A DNA stretch of 34,041 nt from Candidatus Igneacidithiobacillus taupoensis (GTDB lineage: Bacteria; Pseudomonadota; Gammaproteobacteria; Acidithiobacillales; Acidithiobacillaceae): contig JAEPKX010000018.1 of assembly GCA_021375695.1 (NCBI GenBank), positions 1 to 34,041 on the forward strand, given 5' to 3'. A program made the translations under genes and the position numbers. The notes under the pieces were generated by a model. That model ran no database searches, was not told the origin of the DNA, and saw only the letters and a program-made list of their open reading frames with translations. Within the stretch, counting starts at the first letter, position 1. Each line of letters starts with the position of its first letter. Positions 24,555-33,476 of this stretch are shown here, piece by piece.

Positions 24555-25646
24555 ATGAGTCTGGCATGTGGCATCGTTGGTTTGCCCAACGTCGGTAAAT
24601 CCACCCTTTTCAATGCCATTACCAGGGCGGGCATTGCCGCGGAAAATTATCCCTTTTGTACCATCGAGCCCAATGTGGGTCTGGTCCAGGTCCCCGACCC
24701 GCGTCTCGATGCCCTGGCCAAGATTGTTCGTCCAGAGAGGATTGTCCCGGCGGTCATGGAGTTTGTGGACATTGCTGGCCTGGTTGCTGGTGCCGCCCAG
24801 GGAGAGGGATTGGGTAACCAGTTCCTGGCCCACATCCGGGAAACCGATGCCATCGCCCTCGTGACCCGTTGTTTTGCCGATCCCAATGTGATTCATGTGG
24901 CCGGTCGGATCGATCCAGTTGCGGACCTGGAAACGGTCATGACAGAATTGGTGCTGGCGGATCTGGCCACCCTAGAAAAGGCGCAGCAGCGAGTGGCCAA
25001 GCAAGCCAAGGGGGGGAACAAAGAAGCCCAGGCCCAGATGCTGGCCATGCAGAAGCTCCAACCCCATCTCAATAACGGGCTGCCGGCCCAAAGTGCGCCA
25101 TTGCTGCCGGAGGAACGGGAAAGGCTCCGGGATCTCTTTCTCCTGACCCTCAAGCCCCTCATGGTCATTGCCAATGTGGCCGAGCAGGATCTTGCCCAAG
25201 GTTCCTGGCGCGCACTTCTGGAGCCTTGGGCGGCCAAGCGCAATGCCTGCGTGGTGCCCGTTTGTGCAGCCATGGAGGCAGAATTGGCCGAGCTGGAACC
25301 TGAGGAACAAGCGGAGTTTCTGCAGGATATGGGGCTTACGGAACCCGGCTTGCATCGGATCATCCGGGCTGCCTTTGGGCTTTTGGGCTTGCAAACCTAC
25401 TTCACGGCGGGTGTCAAGGAAGTCCGTGCCTGGACCATTCCCATTGGTGCCACGGCACCCCAGGCAGCAGGAATAATTCATAGTGATTTCGAGCGGGGAT
25501 TCATCCGTGCCCAGACCATTTCCTATGAAGATTTCATCCGTTATGGTGGCGAGCAGGGGGCCAGGGAAGCCGGGCGCATGCGCGTGGAAGGGAAGGATTA
25601 TGTAGTGCGTGATGGGGATGTGCTACATTTCCTCTTTCATGTCTGA
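24555..25646 (+). CDS. ychF: Redox-regulated ATPase YchF
   Basis: This 363-aa OBG-family P-loop protein has G1 [28 protein letters not shown]3 [17 protein letters not shown], the altered G4 NVAE that gives ATP preference, and a C-terminal TGS domain ([15 protein letters not shown] through [14 protein letters not shown]). It binds ribosomes and affects translation and oxidative stress responses. ATG at 24555 has AGGAGAAG upstream. Adjacent pth-ychF order is very common. The gene ends the operon, convergent with the Rrf2 gene 56 bp away. Confidence 0.96.
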   Translation: MSLACGIVGLPNVGKSTLFNAITRAGIAAENYPFCTIEPNVGLVQVPDPRLDALAKIVRPERIVPAVMEFVDIAGLVAGAAQGEGLGNQFLAHIRETDAIALVTRCFADPNVIHVAGRIDPVADLETVMTELVLADLATLEKAQQRVAKQAKGGNKEAQAQMLAMQKLQPHLNNGLPAQSAPLLPEERERLRDLFLLTLKPLMVIANVAEQDLAQGSWRALLEPWAAKRNACVVPVCAAMEAELAELEPEEQAEFLQDMGLTEPGLHRIIRAAFGLLGLQTYFTAGVKEVRAWTIPIGATAPQAAGIIHSDFERGFIRAQTISYEDFIRYGGEQGAREAGRMRVEGKDYVVRDGDVLHFLFHV

Positions 25647-25702
25647 GCAAAAGTATCTTGCAGGTGCCTTGATACATACCAGATTTGCCTGGTTTCTTCC
25701 TT

Positions 25703-26104
25703 TTACGCCAGGGAAAATTCCCCGATGCGAAAGTTCTTGAGCAGTTCCTCCTGACGTTGCTGTAGTTCGAGCCAAGCATGATGAAGTGGGCAAGGATGAA
25801 GGTCACTGCACTCCTTTTGTCCCAGTAGGCAGCGTATCCGGTTTTCGCCCTCGGTATTGACCGCCTTAAGGATTTCGTAGGCGCTCATATGCACTGCCTC
25901 TGGTCGAAGAGCAAAGCCGCCACCTTTGCCTTTCAGAGATTCCAGTACGCCTCGCTTGGCTAGGATTCGCAAGACACCTGCAACGCAAGGCTCGGAAACG
26001 TCAACCGCATGGGCTATATCCCGACAAAGAACGGGAACGCCAACTCCTGTATTCATCAAAAATAGTAGACAGCGTAAAGCGCATTCAGAATTTTTGTTGA
26101 TCAT
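25703..26104 (-). CDS. Rrf2-family transcriptional regulator with Fe-S-type cysteines
   Basis: The 133-aa product has the Rrf2 winged helix: ALRCLLFLMN, then VLCRDIAHAVDVSEPCVAGVLRILAKRGVLES in part, then KGGGFALR as the wing. Near residues 90-106 are three cysteines spaced CX6CX5C (CLLGQKECSDLHPC). This is close to the Fe-S ligand arrangement of NsrR and IscR, so it likely senses NO, redox state or Fe-S supply. ATG at 26102-26104 is chosen as the start of the conserved domain. It lies downstream of the hdeD-like gene on the same strand with its own promoter. Confidence 0.88.
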   Translation of the reverse strand: MINKNSECALRCLLFLMNTGVGVPVLCRDIAHAVDVSEPCVAGVLRILAKRGVLESLKGKGGGFALRPEAVHMSAYEILKAVNTEGENRIRCLLGQKECSDLHPCPLHHAWLELQQRQEELLKNFRIGEFSLA

Positions 26105-26120
26105 CACGGTCTTGGAATTC

Positions 26121-26150
26121 GTTATGGTGGTGTGAAATTTTTTGTGACAA
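26121..26150 (-). promoter_or_regulatory. Candidate sigma70 promoter for the Rrf2 gene
   Basis: On the minus strand, TTGTCA (26150-26145, five of six consensus) is followed after 18 bp by CATAAC (26126-26121, four of six). It is placed about 17 bp before the start codon, implying a very short leader. The AT-rich spacer (AAAAAATTTCACA) could hold the regulator's own site. Confidence 0.45.
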
Positions 26151-26209
26151 AGAGGATGACAGCAAATGATACTGCCATCCATGAGAAGGCCCAACGAAAA
26201 CACTGTGGA

Positions 26210-26818
26210 TCAATGAGCCACAGCAGTGGCCGAGGTTTTTCCTTCTTGCTTGAGCATATTGCGCCGCAAGGCCCAACTCATCCCAAACATGGCTGCGGAA
26301 AAAGCTGCAGAAAAACCAATCACAATCCAGCGATAGACGTCAGGGCTCGCTGCAGGCGCCAGGGCAAAGACCATCTGTAAGGCCACCGCAAGGGCCAGAT
26401 AGGCAGAAGACCCAATGATCAGCACCAGCTCTTTGTTGCGTACGTTACGGATGACCCAGATCCCTTCCAGAACGCCAACAATGGCAATCCAGGCAAATAT
26501 GGTAAGCAGGGTGTACAGTTGTGATCCCGTGGTAGTGAGCAGGATCACAGCAATGCCAGCAGCAAAGTCTACCAGGGACTTGATCGCGATTAGGACCCTC
26601 GGACAAGCGCCGGAACCTTGTTCGCTCAAGCGTAGGGCCGAGTAGATACCGTCAAAAAATACATACGCAACAAAAAACCAGGTTAGCAGGGTAAAGGTGG
26701 CACCAAAGACAAGCAAGGCGACCATGGCAAAGGCCAGCGCGGCAATACCACGAATCAGCAGCAACTGCCAGGAAAAAAGACGGAATTGTTCATTGTGCTC
26801 AACGGTAATCCTGTTCAT
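26210..26818 (-). CDS. HdeD-family membrane protein (DUF308)
   Basis: This 202-aa protein has six hydrophobic segments in three pairs, with the HdeD/DUF308 pattern WQLLLIRGIAALAFAMVALL, GIYSALRL and WIAIVGVLEGIWVIRN. HdeD is linked to acid resistance in enterobacteria; the family is widespread and its mechanism is unknown. An acid-stress role would suit an acidophile but is inference. ATG at 26816-26818 has AGGATAGGAGAAACC upstream. A good promoter lies about 50 bp upstream. Confidence 0.88.
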   Translation of the reverse strand: MNRITVEHNEQFRLFSWQLLLIRGIAALAFAMVALLVFGATFTLLTWFFVAYVFFDGIYSALRLSEQGSGACPRVLIAIKSLVDFAAGIAVILLTTTGSQLYTLLTIFAWIAIVGVLEGIWVIRNVRNKELVLIIGSSAYLALAVALQMVFALAPAASPDVYRWIVIGFSAAFSAAMFGMSWALRRNMLKQEGKTSATAVAH

Positions 26819-26867
26819 AGCGGTTTCTCCTATCCTGTTGTTCTCTCTAAAAACACTCTATGATATT

Positions 26868-26897
26868 TTTATAGCCTAATAAGTGGTACTTTGCAAA
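26868..26897 (-). promoter_or_regulatory. Candidate sigma70 promoter for the hdeD-like gene
   Basis: On the minus strand, TTTGCA (26897-26892) and TATAAA (26873-26868) are separated by 18 bp, with four and five of six consensus matches. Upstream, ATTAT-GAA-ATAAT at 26966-26978 forms a short inverted repeat in a strongly AT-rich stretch, a possible regulator site. Confidence 0.55.
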
Positions 26898-27055
26898 CAC
26901 GAATTTTCTATTGATAACCAACCAAACATAACAATTTTTATTGGAGAATCCTGGAAAATAAAAATATTATGAAATAATGCTATTCTTGCTTTCTGCATTG
27001 CTTTTCCAAAATCTGGTTCGACAGGGTCGAGGAAAGAACATCGCTCAGCCGCCGC

Positions 27056-27505
27056 TTACATCGCAGTAGAGGCTAGCAGATGATGAAGCACATAGCCTAC
27101 GGAAACCAGATGGGTGGCAAAGGTGATCAGCAACAATCCACCCACGAGACCAAAGTTTTTCAAGAAATCCCAGAAATGGCTTCTGCCTTTGCTGTCGCCC
27201 GGTTTCCAGAAGTCTGCATATCGCCAAAATTGATGATATAAAATAGCTGTAATCACACAATATACCGCAAGTAAAAGTGCGGCAATACGATCATGCTAGC
27301 CTGAAACGATACAGAGAGGAGTAATTGATTCTACGCAAATAGCAGCGATGAGTAGTGGCGGACCACTGGATTTGGGAAGAAAAGAGGACTCCGCGTGTGC
27401 CAGCGCACCGCGCCAAAATAAAATTTTGTCTAGCGCACTGAAAGGAAAGAGAATCACCAGAAAGATTCGGATTACCAGCGGTATCAGATAGATATTCAGC
27501 CACAT
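27056..27505 (-). pseudogene. doxX: DoxX-family membrane protein gene interrupted by an in-frame TAG
   Basis: Codons from ATG at 27505 encode WLNIYLIPLVIRIFLVILF, SALDKILFW and LLIAAICVESITPLCIVSG, then meet TAG at 27298-27296. The same frame continues HDRIAALLLAVYCVITAILYHQFW (shown in parts: RIAALLLA, AILYHQFW), the next DoxX blocks, and runs to a stop at 27056. The whole reading would be 149 aa, normal for DoxX, with four membrane helices. DoxX proteins interact with quinone/oxidoreductase systems. The stop falls where a Trp before the HDR is plausible (TGG to TAG). The start overlaps the NDH-2 stop by 10 bp, so it is the last gene of the glucoamylase operon. Sequencing error, a real nonsense mutation or readthrough are all possible. 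Confidence 0.75.
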
Positions 27506-28797
27506 TCTTCTTTCCCATTTTCTTTGCTTTTTTCCCGCTTGTGCCCATCTGCAAGATGCAGTGGTCGAATCAATTGTACTGCGTTATTACGACGAAAATA
27601 GTCGCTGAACCAGTCCAGCAAAGTGCGCAGGCGATTTCCAGTACCAATGATGCGATACAGATGCAATAGCAACCAAAGTATCCAGGCAATGGCACCGCGG
27701 CTTACCCACCCGTGAATCTGGCAAACCCCATCCAGTCGTCCCACTACGGCCATACTACCTGGATCGCGATAGGAAAAGGGGGCTGGCATTCCATGCTTTT
27801 GCGCTTGCGCAATGATGAATCTTGCTGCATAGCGACCCGATTGCATGGCAAAGGGTGCCACTTGCGGCCAGAAATCATCTTCCTTGCTCACGGCAAGGTC
27901 ACCGAGCACAAAGACTTCGGGAAAATCAGGCAAACGAAGATAAGGATCTACCTTTATTCTACCCCCCTTTCCACGTTCACCAGGGAGTGATTCCAGCAAT
28001 GGGGGAGCCATCACTCCTGCGGTCCAAACCAGGGTCCGTGCGACAATGGCGGGACCCTGATCACAGTGCACCTGAAAACCATCAAAATCCTGGACGTGGG
28101 TTTGCAAGCGCAGCTCTGCTCCCAACTCCCGGAGTCGGGCTGCAGCATGTTCTTGCAGGGAGGGTGCAAAACCAGGAAGCAGTGCTTCTCCTCCATGTAC
28201 CAAAATGATCTCTGTTTCAGAAAAATGTAGTTCCGGATATTCTCGCGGGAGCAGTTCGCGCAGGGTTTCCAACAAAGCTCCGCAAAATTCCACCCCTGCC
28301 GCTCCCCCACCAGCAATGACAAAGCGCAGCCAGCTTTTTCGCTGCTCAGGATCAGGACAGTTACTGGCGTTTTCCAGGGCCAGAAATATTTTCGATCGCG
28401 CGATCTCGGCCTCTTCCAGTCCCTTGATCTGGAGAGCATGATTGGTAATGGATTCGTTGCCAAAAAAATTGGTGACCGTTCCCAATGCCAACAAGAGGTA
28501 GTCGTAAGGGAGTATTTCGTTGTTCCGTAAACAAACCTTGCGCTGGGAAAGGTCGATCCTTTGCACCTCACCCAGATGAAAACGCCAGTTATTCCCTTGC
28601 CCAAGTTTTCGAAAAGGGGTGGCAATCACTTCCCCCAGCAGCTCACCAGTAGCTACCTGATACAAGAGCGGTTGAAACAAATGATAATTGCGCTGATCCA
28701 CCAGGGTGATCTGCAAATCCTGCCCGCTTAGGGTGTGCAGCGCACTCAGTCCCGCAAAGCCGCCGCCAAGAATCAAGACCCGTTTGGCTTGCGTCAT
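27496..28797 (-). CDS. ndh: Type II NADH dehydrogenase (NDH-2)
   Basis: This 433-aa flavoprotein has an FAD-binding GGGFAGLSALHTLS at residues 11-24, the quinone-site-associated NYHLFQPLLYQVATGEL, a second dinucleotide fold VIAGGGAAGVEFCGALLE for NADH, and VLGDLA near 295. It has a C-terminal hydrophobic stretch (GAIAWILWLLLHLYRI) plus a basic tail for membrane attachment. It oxidises NADH and reduces quinone without proton pumping. Its ATG overlaps the stop of the GMC gene by 4 bp, and the doxX-type gene follows. In this operon it probably accepts electrons from the upstream dehydrogenases via NADH. Enzymes of the sulfide:quinone reductase type look similar, but the motif set favours NDH-2. 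Confidence 0.85.
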   Translation of the reverse strand: MTQAKRVLILGGGFAGLSALHTLSGQDLQITLVDQRNYHLFQPLLYQVATGELLGEVIATPFRKLGQGNNWRFHLGEVQRIDLSQRKVCLRNNEILPYDYLLLALGTVTNFFGNESITNHALQIKGLEEAEIARSKIFLALENASNCPDPEQRKSWLRFVIAGGGAAGVEFCGALLETLRELLPREYPELHFSETEIILVHGGEALLPGFAPSLQEHAAARLRELGAELRLQTHVQDFDGFQVHCDQGPAIVARTLVWTAGVMAPPLLESLPGERGKGGRIKVDPYLRLPDFPEVFVLGDLAVSKEDDFWPQVAPFAMQSGRYAARFIIAQAQKHGMPAPFSYRDPGSMAVVGRLDGVCQIHGWVSRGAIAWILWLLLHLYRIIGTGNRLRTLLDWFSDYFRRNNAVQLIRPLHLADGHKREKSKENGKEECG

Positions 28798-30326
28798 GTG
28801 TCCTCACCAGCTACCGAGCCTTCGGCAAAGCGTTGGCGTAGATGTTCGGCTACCCGCAAGGCGTTGGCCATGATCGTCAGCGAAGGATTCACCGCGCTGA
28901 TGGAAGGCATGAAACTGCCATCTACCACATAGAGATTGTCGAGATCATGGGCCTTGCAAAAGGGATCCAGGACATTTTCGTGGGGATCCTGGCCAAAGCG
29001 ACAGGTGCCCACTTGATGAGCCGTTGCCGAGATATCCATGGGCTGGAAAAATACGGCAAAAAATCCGGCTTGATGCAAAAGGGTTTTCCACTTTTGGCAA
29101 AGCCGGTAGTGGCTTTCTTGATTTTTGGGCCGCCAATGGAGGCGGATACTGCCGTCCGGTTCCAGGGTTACCCGATTCTCCGGTCTTGGCAGGTCTTCGG
29201 TAGTGAGCCACCAATCGGTCGAATGACTGGCCGCCCAGGAGCTGGCGGGGATCGGTAGCGTTGGACGTTCGGCGTGCAGCACGGCGGGCGTTACCTTGCC
29301 CAGGGATTGGATGTGGCCGAGGGGGTACGGATAGGCGGGATCTCCAGAGTCCTCATAAAAGTCGTTGAGGGCCAGCGTCTTTTGGAAAACGGTACGATTT
29401 AGCTTTCCCGGTTTCAGGGCCATACAGGCACTATTGAGATGGGCCATATAATTTCTGCCCACTTGATCACTATGGTTGGCAAGACCGCTAGGATAGCGTT
29501 CGGAGAGGGAGTGGAGGAGCAGCGCTGCACTGTTGATGGCGCCGGCCGCCAAAACGACGACCCGGGCATGGAATTCCCCTTGCGCGGTTTCAACGCTCGT
29601 AACGCGCCGTCCGTCCGGACTGCAATGTAGACGCGTCACCCGGTGTTGGGTCAGTAGTTCCACATTGCCCATGGCCAATGCCGGTCGAACACCACAGATT
29701 TCGGCATCCCCCTTGGCATGGAGAAGGCAGGGGAAACCATCGCAGGTCGGGCAGAGAACGCAGGGACTATTGCCCGGATCCTCTGCCAGCCGATGAATGG
29801 CCAAAGGGAGGGGAAAGGGATGGTACCCCAGATCGCGCAAAGCCTGTTCTACTTCGGCTACTGCTGGTTCGTGGGGGATGGGAGGAAAGGGATATTCGCC
29901 GCGTGGCGGTTCGGTGGGATCTGCCCCCGCTTTCCCATGGGCAAAATACCACTGTTCTGCTTGATCATAAAAACGCGCCAGATCCTGATAGGTAATGGGC
30001 CAGGCACGGGTTGGACCATCTTTATGCTCGCGTTGTTCGAAATCTTTCAGGCGGCGCCGCAATACGGCTGCACCATAGAACTTGGTATTACCACCAACAT
30101 GATAGCCCAGGACCGGTGAAAAGGGTTTGCCTTCGCCATCGCGCCATTGCTCTTGACTATGGTAGCGATGTTCCCGAAAAACAACTTCGGGATCCCAGTT
30201 TCCCCATTCCCGTGGCAAAAAATCGCCCCGTTCCAGGATCAAAATGCGTAAGCCCGTATCGGCGAGGGCCCGCGCCAGGGTCCCACCCCCGGCCCCACTG
30301 CCAATGATGAGGATATCAGCATCCAT
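28794..30326 (-). CDS. GMC-family FAD-dependent oxidoreductase
   Basis: The 510-aa product has the Rossmann motif IIGSGAGGGTLARALAD at residues 6-22, LILERG closing the adenine site, a middle GGNTKFYGAAVLRRR, and a C-terminal GMC_oxred_C domain. The latter has HQVGTCRFG (catalytic His) and SAVNPSLTIMANALRVAEHL in part (second catalytic residue Asn). No signal peptide or cytochrome-binding motif is visible, so it is cytosolic or membrane-associated. Similar bacterial GMC enzymes oxidise sugars, sugar acids or alcohols; gluconate or glucose is suggested by the adjacent genes but not proven. It starts three bases from the stop of the dehydrogenase gene upstream. Confidence 0.85.
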   Translation of the reverse strand: MDADILIIGSGAGGGTLARALADTGLRILILERGDFLPREWGNWDPEVVFREHRYHSQEQWRDGEGKPFSPVLGYHVGGNTKFYGAAVLRRRLKDFEQREHKDGPTRAWPITYQDLARFYDQAEQWYFAHGKAGADPTEPPRGEYPFPPIPHEPAVAEVEQALRDLGYHPFPLPLAIHRLAEDPGNSPCVLCPTCDGFPCLLHAKGDAEICGVRPALAMGNVELLTQHRVTRLHCSPDGRRVTSVETAQGEFHARVVVLAAGAINSAALLLHSLSERYPSGLANHSDQVGRNYMAHLNSACMALKPGKLNRTVFQKTLALNDFYEDSGDPAYPYPLGHIQSLGKVTPAVLHAERPTLPIPASSWAASHSTDWWLTTEDLPRPENRVTLEPDGSIRLHWRPKNQESHYRLCQKWKTLLHQAGFFAVFFQPMDISATAHQVGTCRFGQDPHENVLDPFCKAHDLDNLYVVDGSFMPSISAVNPSLTIMANALRVAEHLRQRFAEGSVAGEDT

Positions 30327-30328
30327 CC

Positions 30329-31114
30329 TCAGCCCCCATGACGAAAGTCAGGATAAATGAGCATGCCTCCATCCACGGCCAGGGTCGTACCGGTGATATA
30401 ACTGGCCAGATCACTGGCAAGAAAGGCCACCACCTGCGCAACCTCTTCGGGTTTGCCCAGTCGTCCCATGGAGATCTTGCGATCCAGATCTTGCAACGCT
30501 TGTGGGTCACTCCAGACATTTTGGTTGATAGGCGTTTGAATGGCTCCTGGGGCAATGGCTACCACCCGAATACCGCGATTGGCGGTCTCTTGGGCAAGGG
30601 TCTTGGTAAACATGGATAGACCTGCCTTGGCGCTGGTATAAGCGCTGAACCCTTCCCAGGGGATAAACTCATGGACCGAGGTCACATTGACAATCACCCC
30701 GCGGCGGTGTTTTTCCATGAGGGGAATGGCCGATCGGGCACAATAATAGGGACCCAACAGGTCCACGGCGATGACTTTTTCCCAGAGCTTGGGATCGTCC
30801 TTACCCACCTCGGCCCGCGGTCCATCCATTCCCGCATTATTGACCAGAATATCCAGCCCTCCCCATTGCTTTTCGACTCCCCCAACCAGCTTGACAACCG
30901 CCCCTGGGTCAGCGATGTCTGCAGAAAAAGCCGCGGCAACCCCGCCGGCTTGTTGAATCTCCTGGACCACCCGATGGGCGCCATCCTGGTCTTTGCCATA
31001 ATGTACCGCTACCTTGGCCCCGGCTTGGGCGAGGGTTTTGGCCATGGCCTGCCCCAAGCCACCACTGGCGCCGGTTACCAAGGCCACCCGATCCTGCAAG
31101 TCAATCGTGATCAT
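30329..31114 (-). CDS. Short-chain dehydrogenase, glucose 1-dehydrogenase-like
   Basis: This 261-aa classical SDR has TGASGGLG (residues 15-22) for the cofactor, NNAG, the catalytic Ser in NVTSVHEFIPWEG and YTSAK with Tyr and Lys. The sequence VHEFIPWEGF between Ser and Tyr is characteristic of Bacillus-type glucose 1-dehydrogenases, which convert beta-D-glucose to D-glucono-1,5-lactone with NAD(P)+. ATG at 31112-31114 has GGAG seven bases upstream, inside the end of the glucoamylase gene, which overlaps by 14 bp. Confidence 0.85.
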   Translation of the reverse strand: MITIDLQDRVALVTGASGGLGQAMAKTLAQAGAKVAVHYGKDQDGAHRVVQEIQQAGGVAAAFSADIADPGAVVKLVGGVEKQWGGLDILVNNAGMDGPRAEVGKDDPKLWEKVIAVDLLGPYYCARSAIPLMEKHRRGVIVNVTSVHEFIPWEGFSAYTSAKAGLSMFTKTLAQETANRGIRVVAIAPGAIQTPINQNVWSDPQALQDLDRKISMGRLGKPEEVAQVVAFLASDLASYITGTTLAVDGGMLIYPDFRHGG

Positions 31115-33476
31115 TGCTTTTCTCCATAATCTCTACCTGGAAATCTTCTCCCATCCAGCGCTGCTCCCGTTGCCAGAACAGGGTAAAGGAGATTCGAGTG
31201 CCTGCGGGCAGCTTCTGGGTTGGCAGGCTTGCCACATGGCCCAGCTCCCAGTCCTCTGAAGGGGTATCCTGGACCTCTTGCCAATCGTTGATCCCCCAAT
31301 GCACCACAAAAGGTTCTGTCAGCAGGATTTTCAATTCCTGGCCCTGGATCAGGGTCCGCGGGCGTTGCCGCAGACGCCATAGGCGATACGACAACTTGGG
31401 ACGCTGCCCCTGGTAGCGAGCCCAGGTGGAAGCAGGACGATCGATGGGCTCCTGGGCAAGAGCGCTGTGGCAGAGTTTCAGGAATTCGCCGTGCGCCCAG
31501 ACGAGGGGCATGGCCGAGCCACTGGGTTTTCCCGGAAAGAGACCGAGCTTGGGGATGGGCTCCGAATCCCAGACCTGTTCGGGTAGGAGCCCACCTTTCC
31601 CCGTCATGGTTGCCATGGCTTGCAAATAGCTTCGCGGGTCTTCTCCCAAGGCCAGGGCATAATGGCCGCGCTCCCCCACCAGCAAGGGCCAGCCGCGACC
31701 GATCCCTGTGCCATCAAAGGGACTGCCATCCCGCTTTTCCCCATAGCCATCGCCATTATATCGATGCCACACCGGGCCACTGGGGGTGTCGGTCTTGAGC
31801 AGGGCATCCATGACCTTGACTGCGTCCACGATCCGGGGATCATCAGCGCGGCGCAGTCCATAGCGCACCAACTGCAAGAAGTCGGTAGAAATTTGCTCGT
31901 TGGCCGGCAAGTGGGGGTCGTGGGCCCGGTTTTTGATCATCACCCATTGGTCTTGCGCACCGTCCTGAATCAGAACCTCTTCTGGGGCTACGCGCAGGTA
32001 ATAGCCAGTTACGCCCAGTTGCTGGGCGAGCTCCGTATCCCGCACAAAGGTCCAATCTTCCAGTCGGGCATTCCAGTAGTCAGCTACCAACAGGGCGCAC
32101 TCCGCTGCTTTGCCACCGAGGATTTCGGCCCCCTCCACCAACGCTGCAATGGCCACCGCCAGGGTAAAAGTATTGACGCCAGCATCTTCTTCCCAGCGGT
32201 CTTGGCCAGTTACGGGCCCCTCCCGCAAAATAAAGCCCAAGGCCCTGGTGACCATATCCTCTATGGCAATTCCTCCCAGCGCCTTGTGTGCGCGAAGCAT
32301 GGCCGCCAATAACACCGGAAAGGCTGCCTCATCGAGTTGAATCCCCTGCCAGAAGGGTTTCCCCCCCAACCATTGGTTTTGCAACCAGTGTCCATCGGCT
32401 TGTTGCGTGCTGATCAAATAACAGAGGACTTGTCGCGCCTCTTGGACCATACCTGCGGCAAGTGCTGCGCCAGCGCTTTCCACCAGATCCCGGGACCAGA
32501 CCAGATGGTAGCCCCCCCGGCTGTTACTGCTCTCGCCCCAGGGTACCGAAAGACTGGCAACAATTGCGCCGGGAAAGGTCTTATCGGAATGGATCTTGAG
32601 GACGTTCTTGGAGCGCTGGTAGAGATCCTGAACGGGTTGCGAGAATTTCCTGGCAAAGGCTGCCGGGCGCTGGTGCGTCTCGTGCCAGTGCAACCAGTCC
32701 GTACGATAATTTTCGGCAATTTCCGGGAATCCCTGACAGAGGCTTGCCCAGCCATTGGTTGCCGCCGCTTCTTTGCTGGTACCCAAGCCTAGTGCCAGGG
32801 TCCCTTGGGGAGGAATGGCGCCGCCCAGGGCCACTTCGCCGGGTCCAGCCTGTTGGTATTCCCACGTCATTCGACCATGGCGAGAAAAATCCTGCCACAG
32901 ATCGCTGGCCCCGATTTCGCCTACACTCCGTTGCCCAAAGGCAGGCTTGCCGTCTGGATCGCGACAGAGAAGCGCCAGACCAAAGGGGCCTTGCTCTGCC
33001 CACAACAGCTCGCGTCCTTCCCAGCTGCCCACATATCCTTGATTGGCAGTGGGATCACCGCCCAAGCGAGCGGCACAGAGCACATAGACCTGTAATTCGG
33101 ATGCAGCATCCAACTGGTAATCCACCAGCATTACATCCCGTAGTGGGTCGATCACTACTAGGAAAGAGAAGGTAAAACGATCGTGACGATGTTCCATTTG
33201 GGGTAAGGGCACGCGCGGGTCGGCCAAGCTCTGGGTCCAGTCAGAAAAATTTTTGAGTTCTAGCCAAAAACCTTTGCCATCGCCTATCAAAAAACCCAAG
33301 TCCCGAATGGCCGGGATATCAATGCGGGGATAAAAAACTTCGGTAACAATCCCTTTGCCCAGGGTGAACCACACGCGACTCGGTCCAAGCGCCGTACCGA
33401 CCAGACTCTTTTGCGCCGTGGCCCAGGTGGGATGAGGAGATGTTGCCTTGGGGGCCCAATGATTTTTAGCATTCAT
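31101..33476 (-). CDS. GH15 glucoamylase (glucan 1,4-alpha-glucosidase), bacterial type
   Basis: This 791-aa protein has an N-terminal beta-sandwich domain (about 20-270: VWFTLGKGIVTEVFYPRID in part, LVVIDP). It is followed by a GH15 (alpha/alpha)6 barrel with GGYHLVWSRDLVESAG (about 310-325), DGHWLQNQW with IQLDEAAF, RWEEDAG with the likely acid at Glu429 or 430, and LVWAHGEFLKL with the likely base Glu664. A C-terminal beta extension ends the protein. GH15 enzymes release beta-D-glucose from alpha-glucan non-reducing ends. There is no signal peptide, so the substrate should be an internal glycogen-like polymer or imported dextrin. ATG at 33474-33476 has AAGGA upstream. It leads the operon running to the doxX gene. 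Confidence 0.9.
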   Translation of the reverse strand: MNAKNHWAPKATSPHPTWATAQKSLVGTALGPSRVWFTLGKGIVTEVFYPRIDIPAIRDLGFLIGDGKGFWLELKNFSDWTQSLADPRVPLPQMEHRHDRFTFSFLVVIDPLRDVMLVDYQLDAASELQVYVLCAARLGGDPTANQGYVGSWEGRELLWAEQGPFGLALLCRDPDGKPAFGQRSVGEIGASDLWQDFSRHGRMTWEYQQAGPGEVALGGAIPPQGTLALGLGTSKEAAATNGWASLCQGFPEIAENYRTDWLHWHETHQRPAAFARKFSQPVQDLYQRSKNVLKIHSDKTFPGAIVASLSVPWGESSNSRGGYHLVWSRDLVESAGAALAAGMVQEARQVLCYLISTQQADGHWLQNQWLGGKPFWQGIQLDEAAFPVLLAAMLRAHKALGGIAIEDMVTRALGFILREGPVTGQDRWEEDAGVNTFTLAVAIAALVEGAEILGGKAAECALLVADYWNARLEDWTFVRDTELAQQLGVTGYYLRVAPEEVLIQDGAQDQWVMIKNRAHDPHLPANEQISTDFLQLVRYGLRRADDPRIVDAVKVMDALLKTDTPSGPVWHRYNGDGYGEKRDGSPFDGTGIGRGWPLLVGERGHYALALGEDPRSYLQAMATMTGKGGLLPEQVWDSEPIPKLGLFPGKPSGSAMPLVWAHGEFLKLCHSALAQEPIDRPASTWARYQGQRPKLSYRLWRLRQRPRTLIQGQELKILLTEPFVVHWGINDWQEVQDTPSEDWELGHVASLPTQKLPAGTRISFTLFWQREQRWMGEDFQVEIMEKSNDHD

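Noticed and set aside
25647-25702. Terminator between ychF and the Rrf2 gene
   Set aside because: ACCAG/CTGGT forms only a 5-bp stem with an interrupted pyrimidine tract, too weak to call.
27291-27554. An 87-codon minus-strand frame overlapping the doxX gene
   Set aside because: It is in a different frame from the DoxX signature blocks and has no recognisable sequence.
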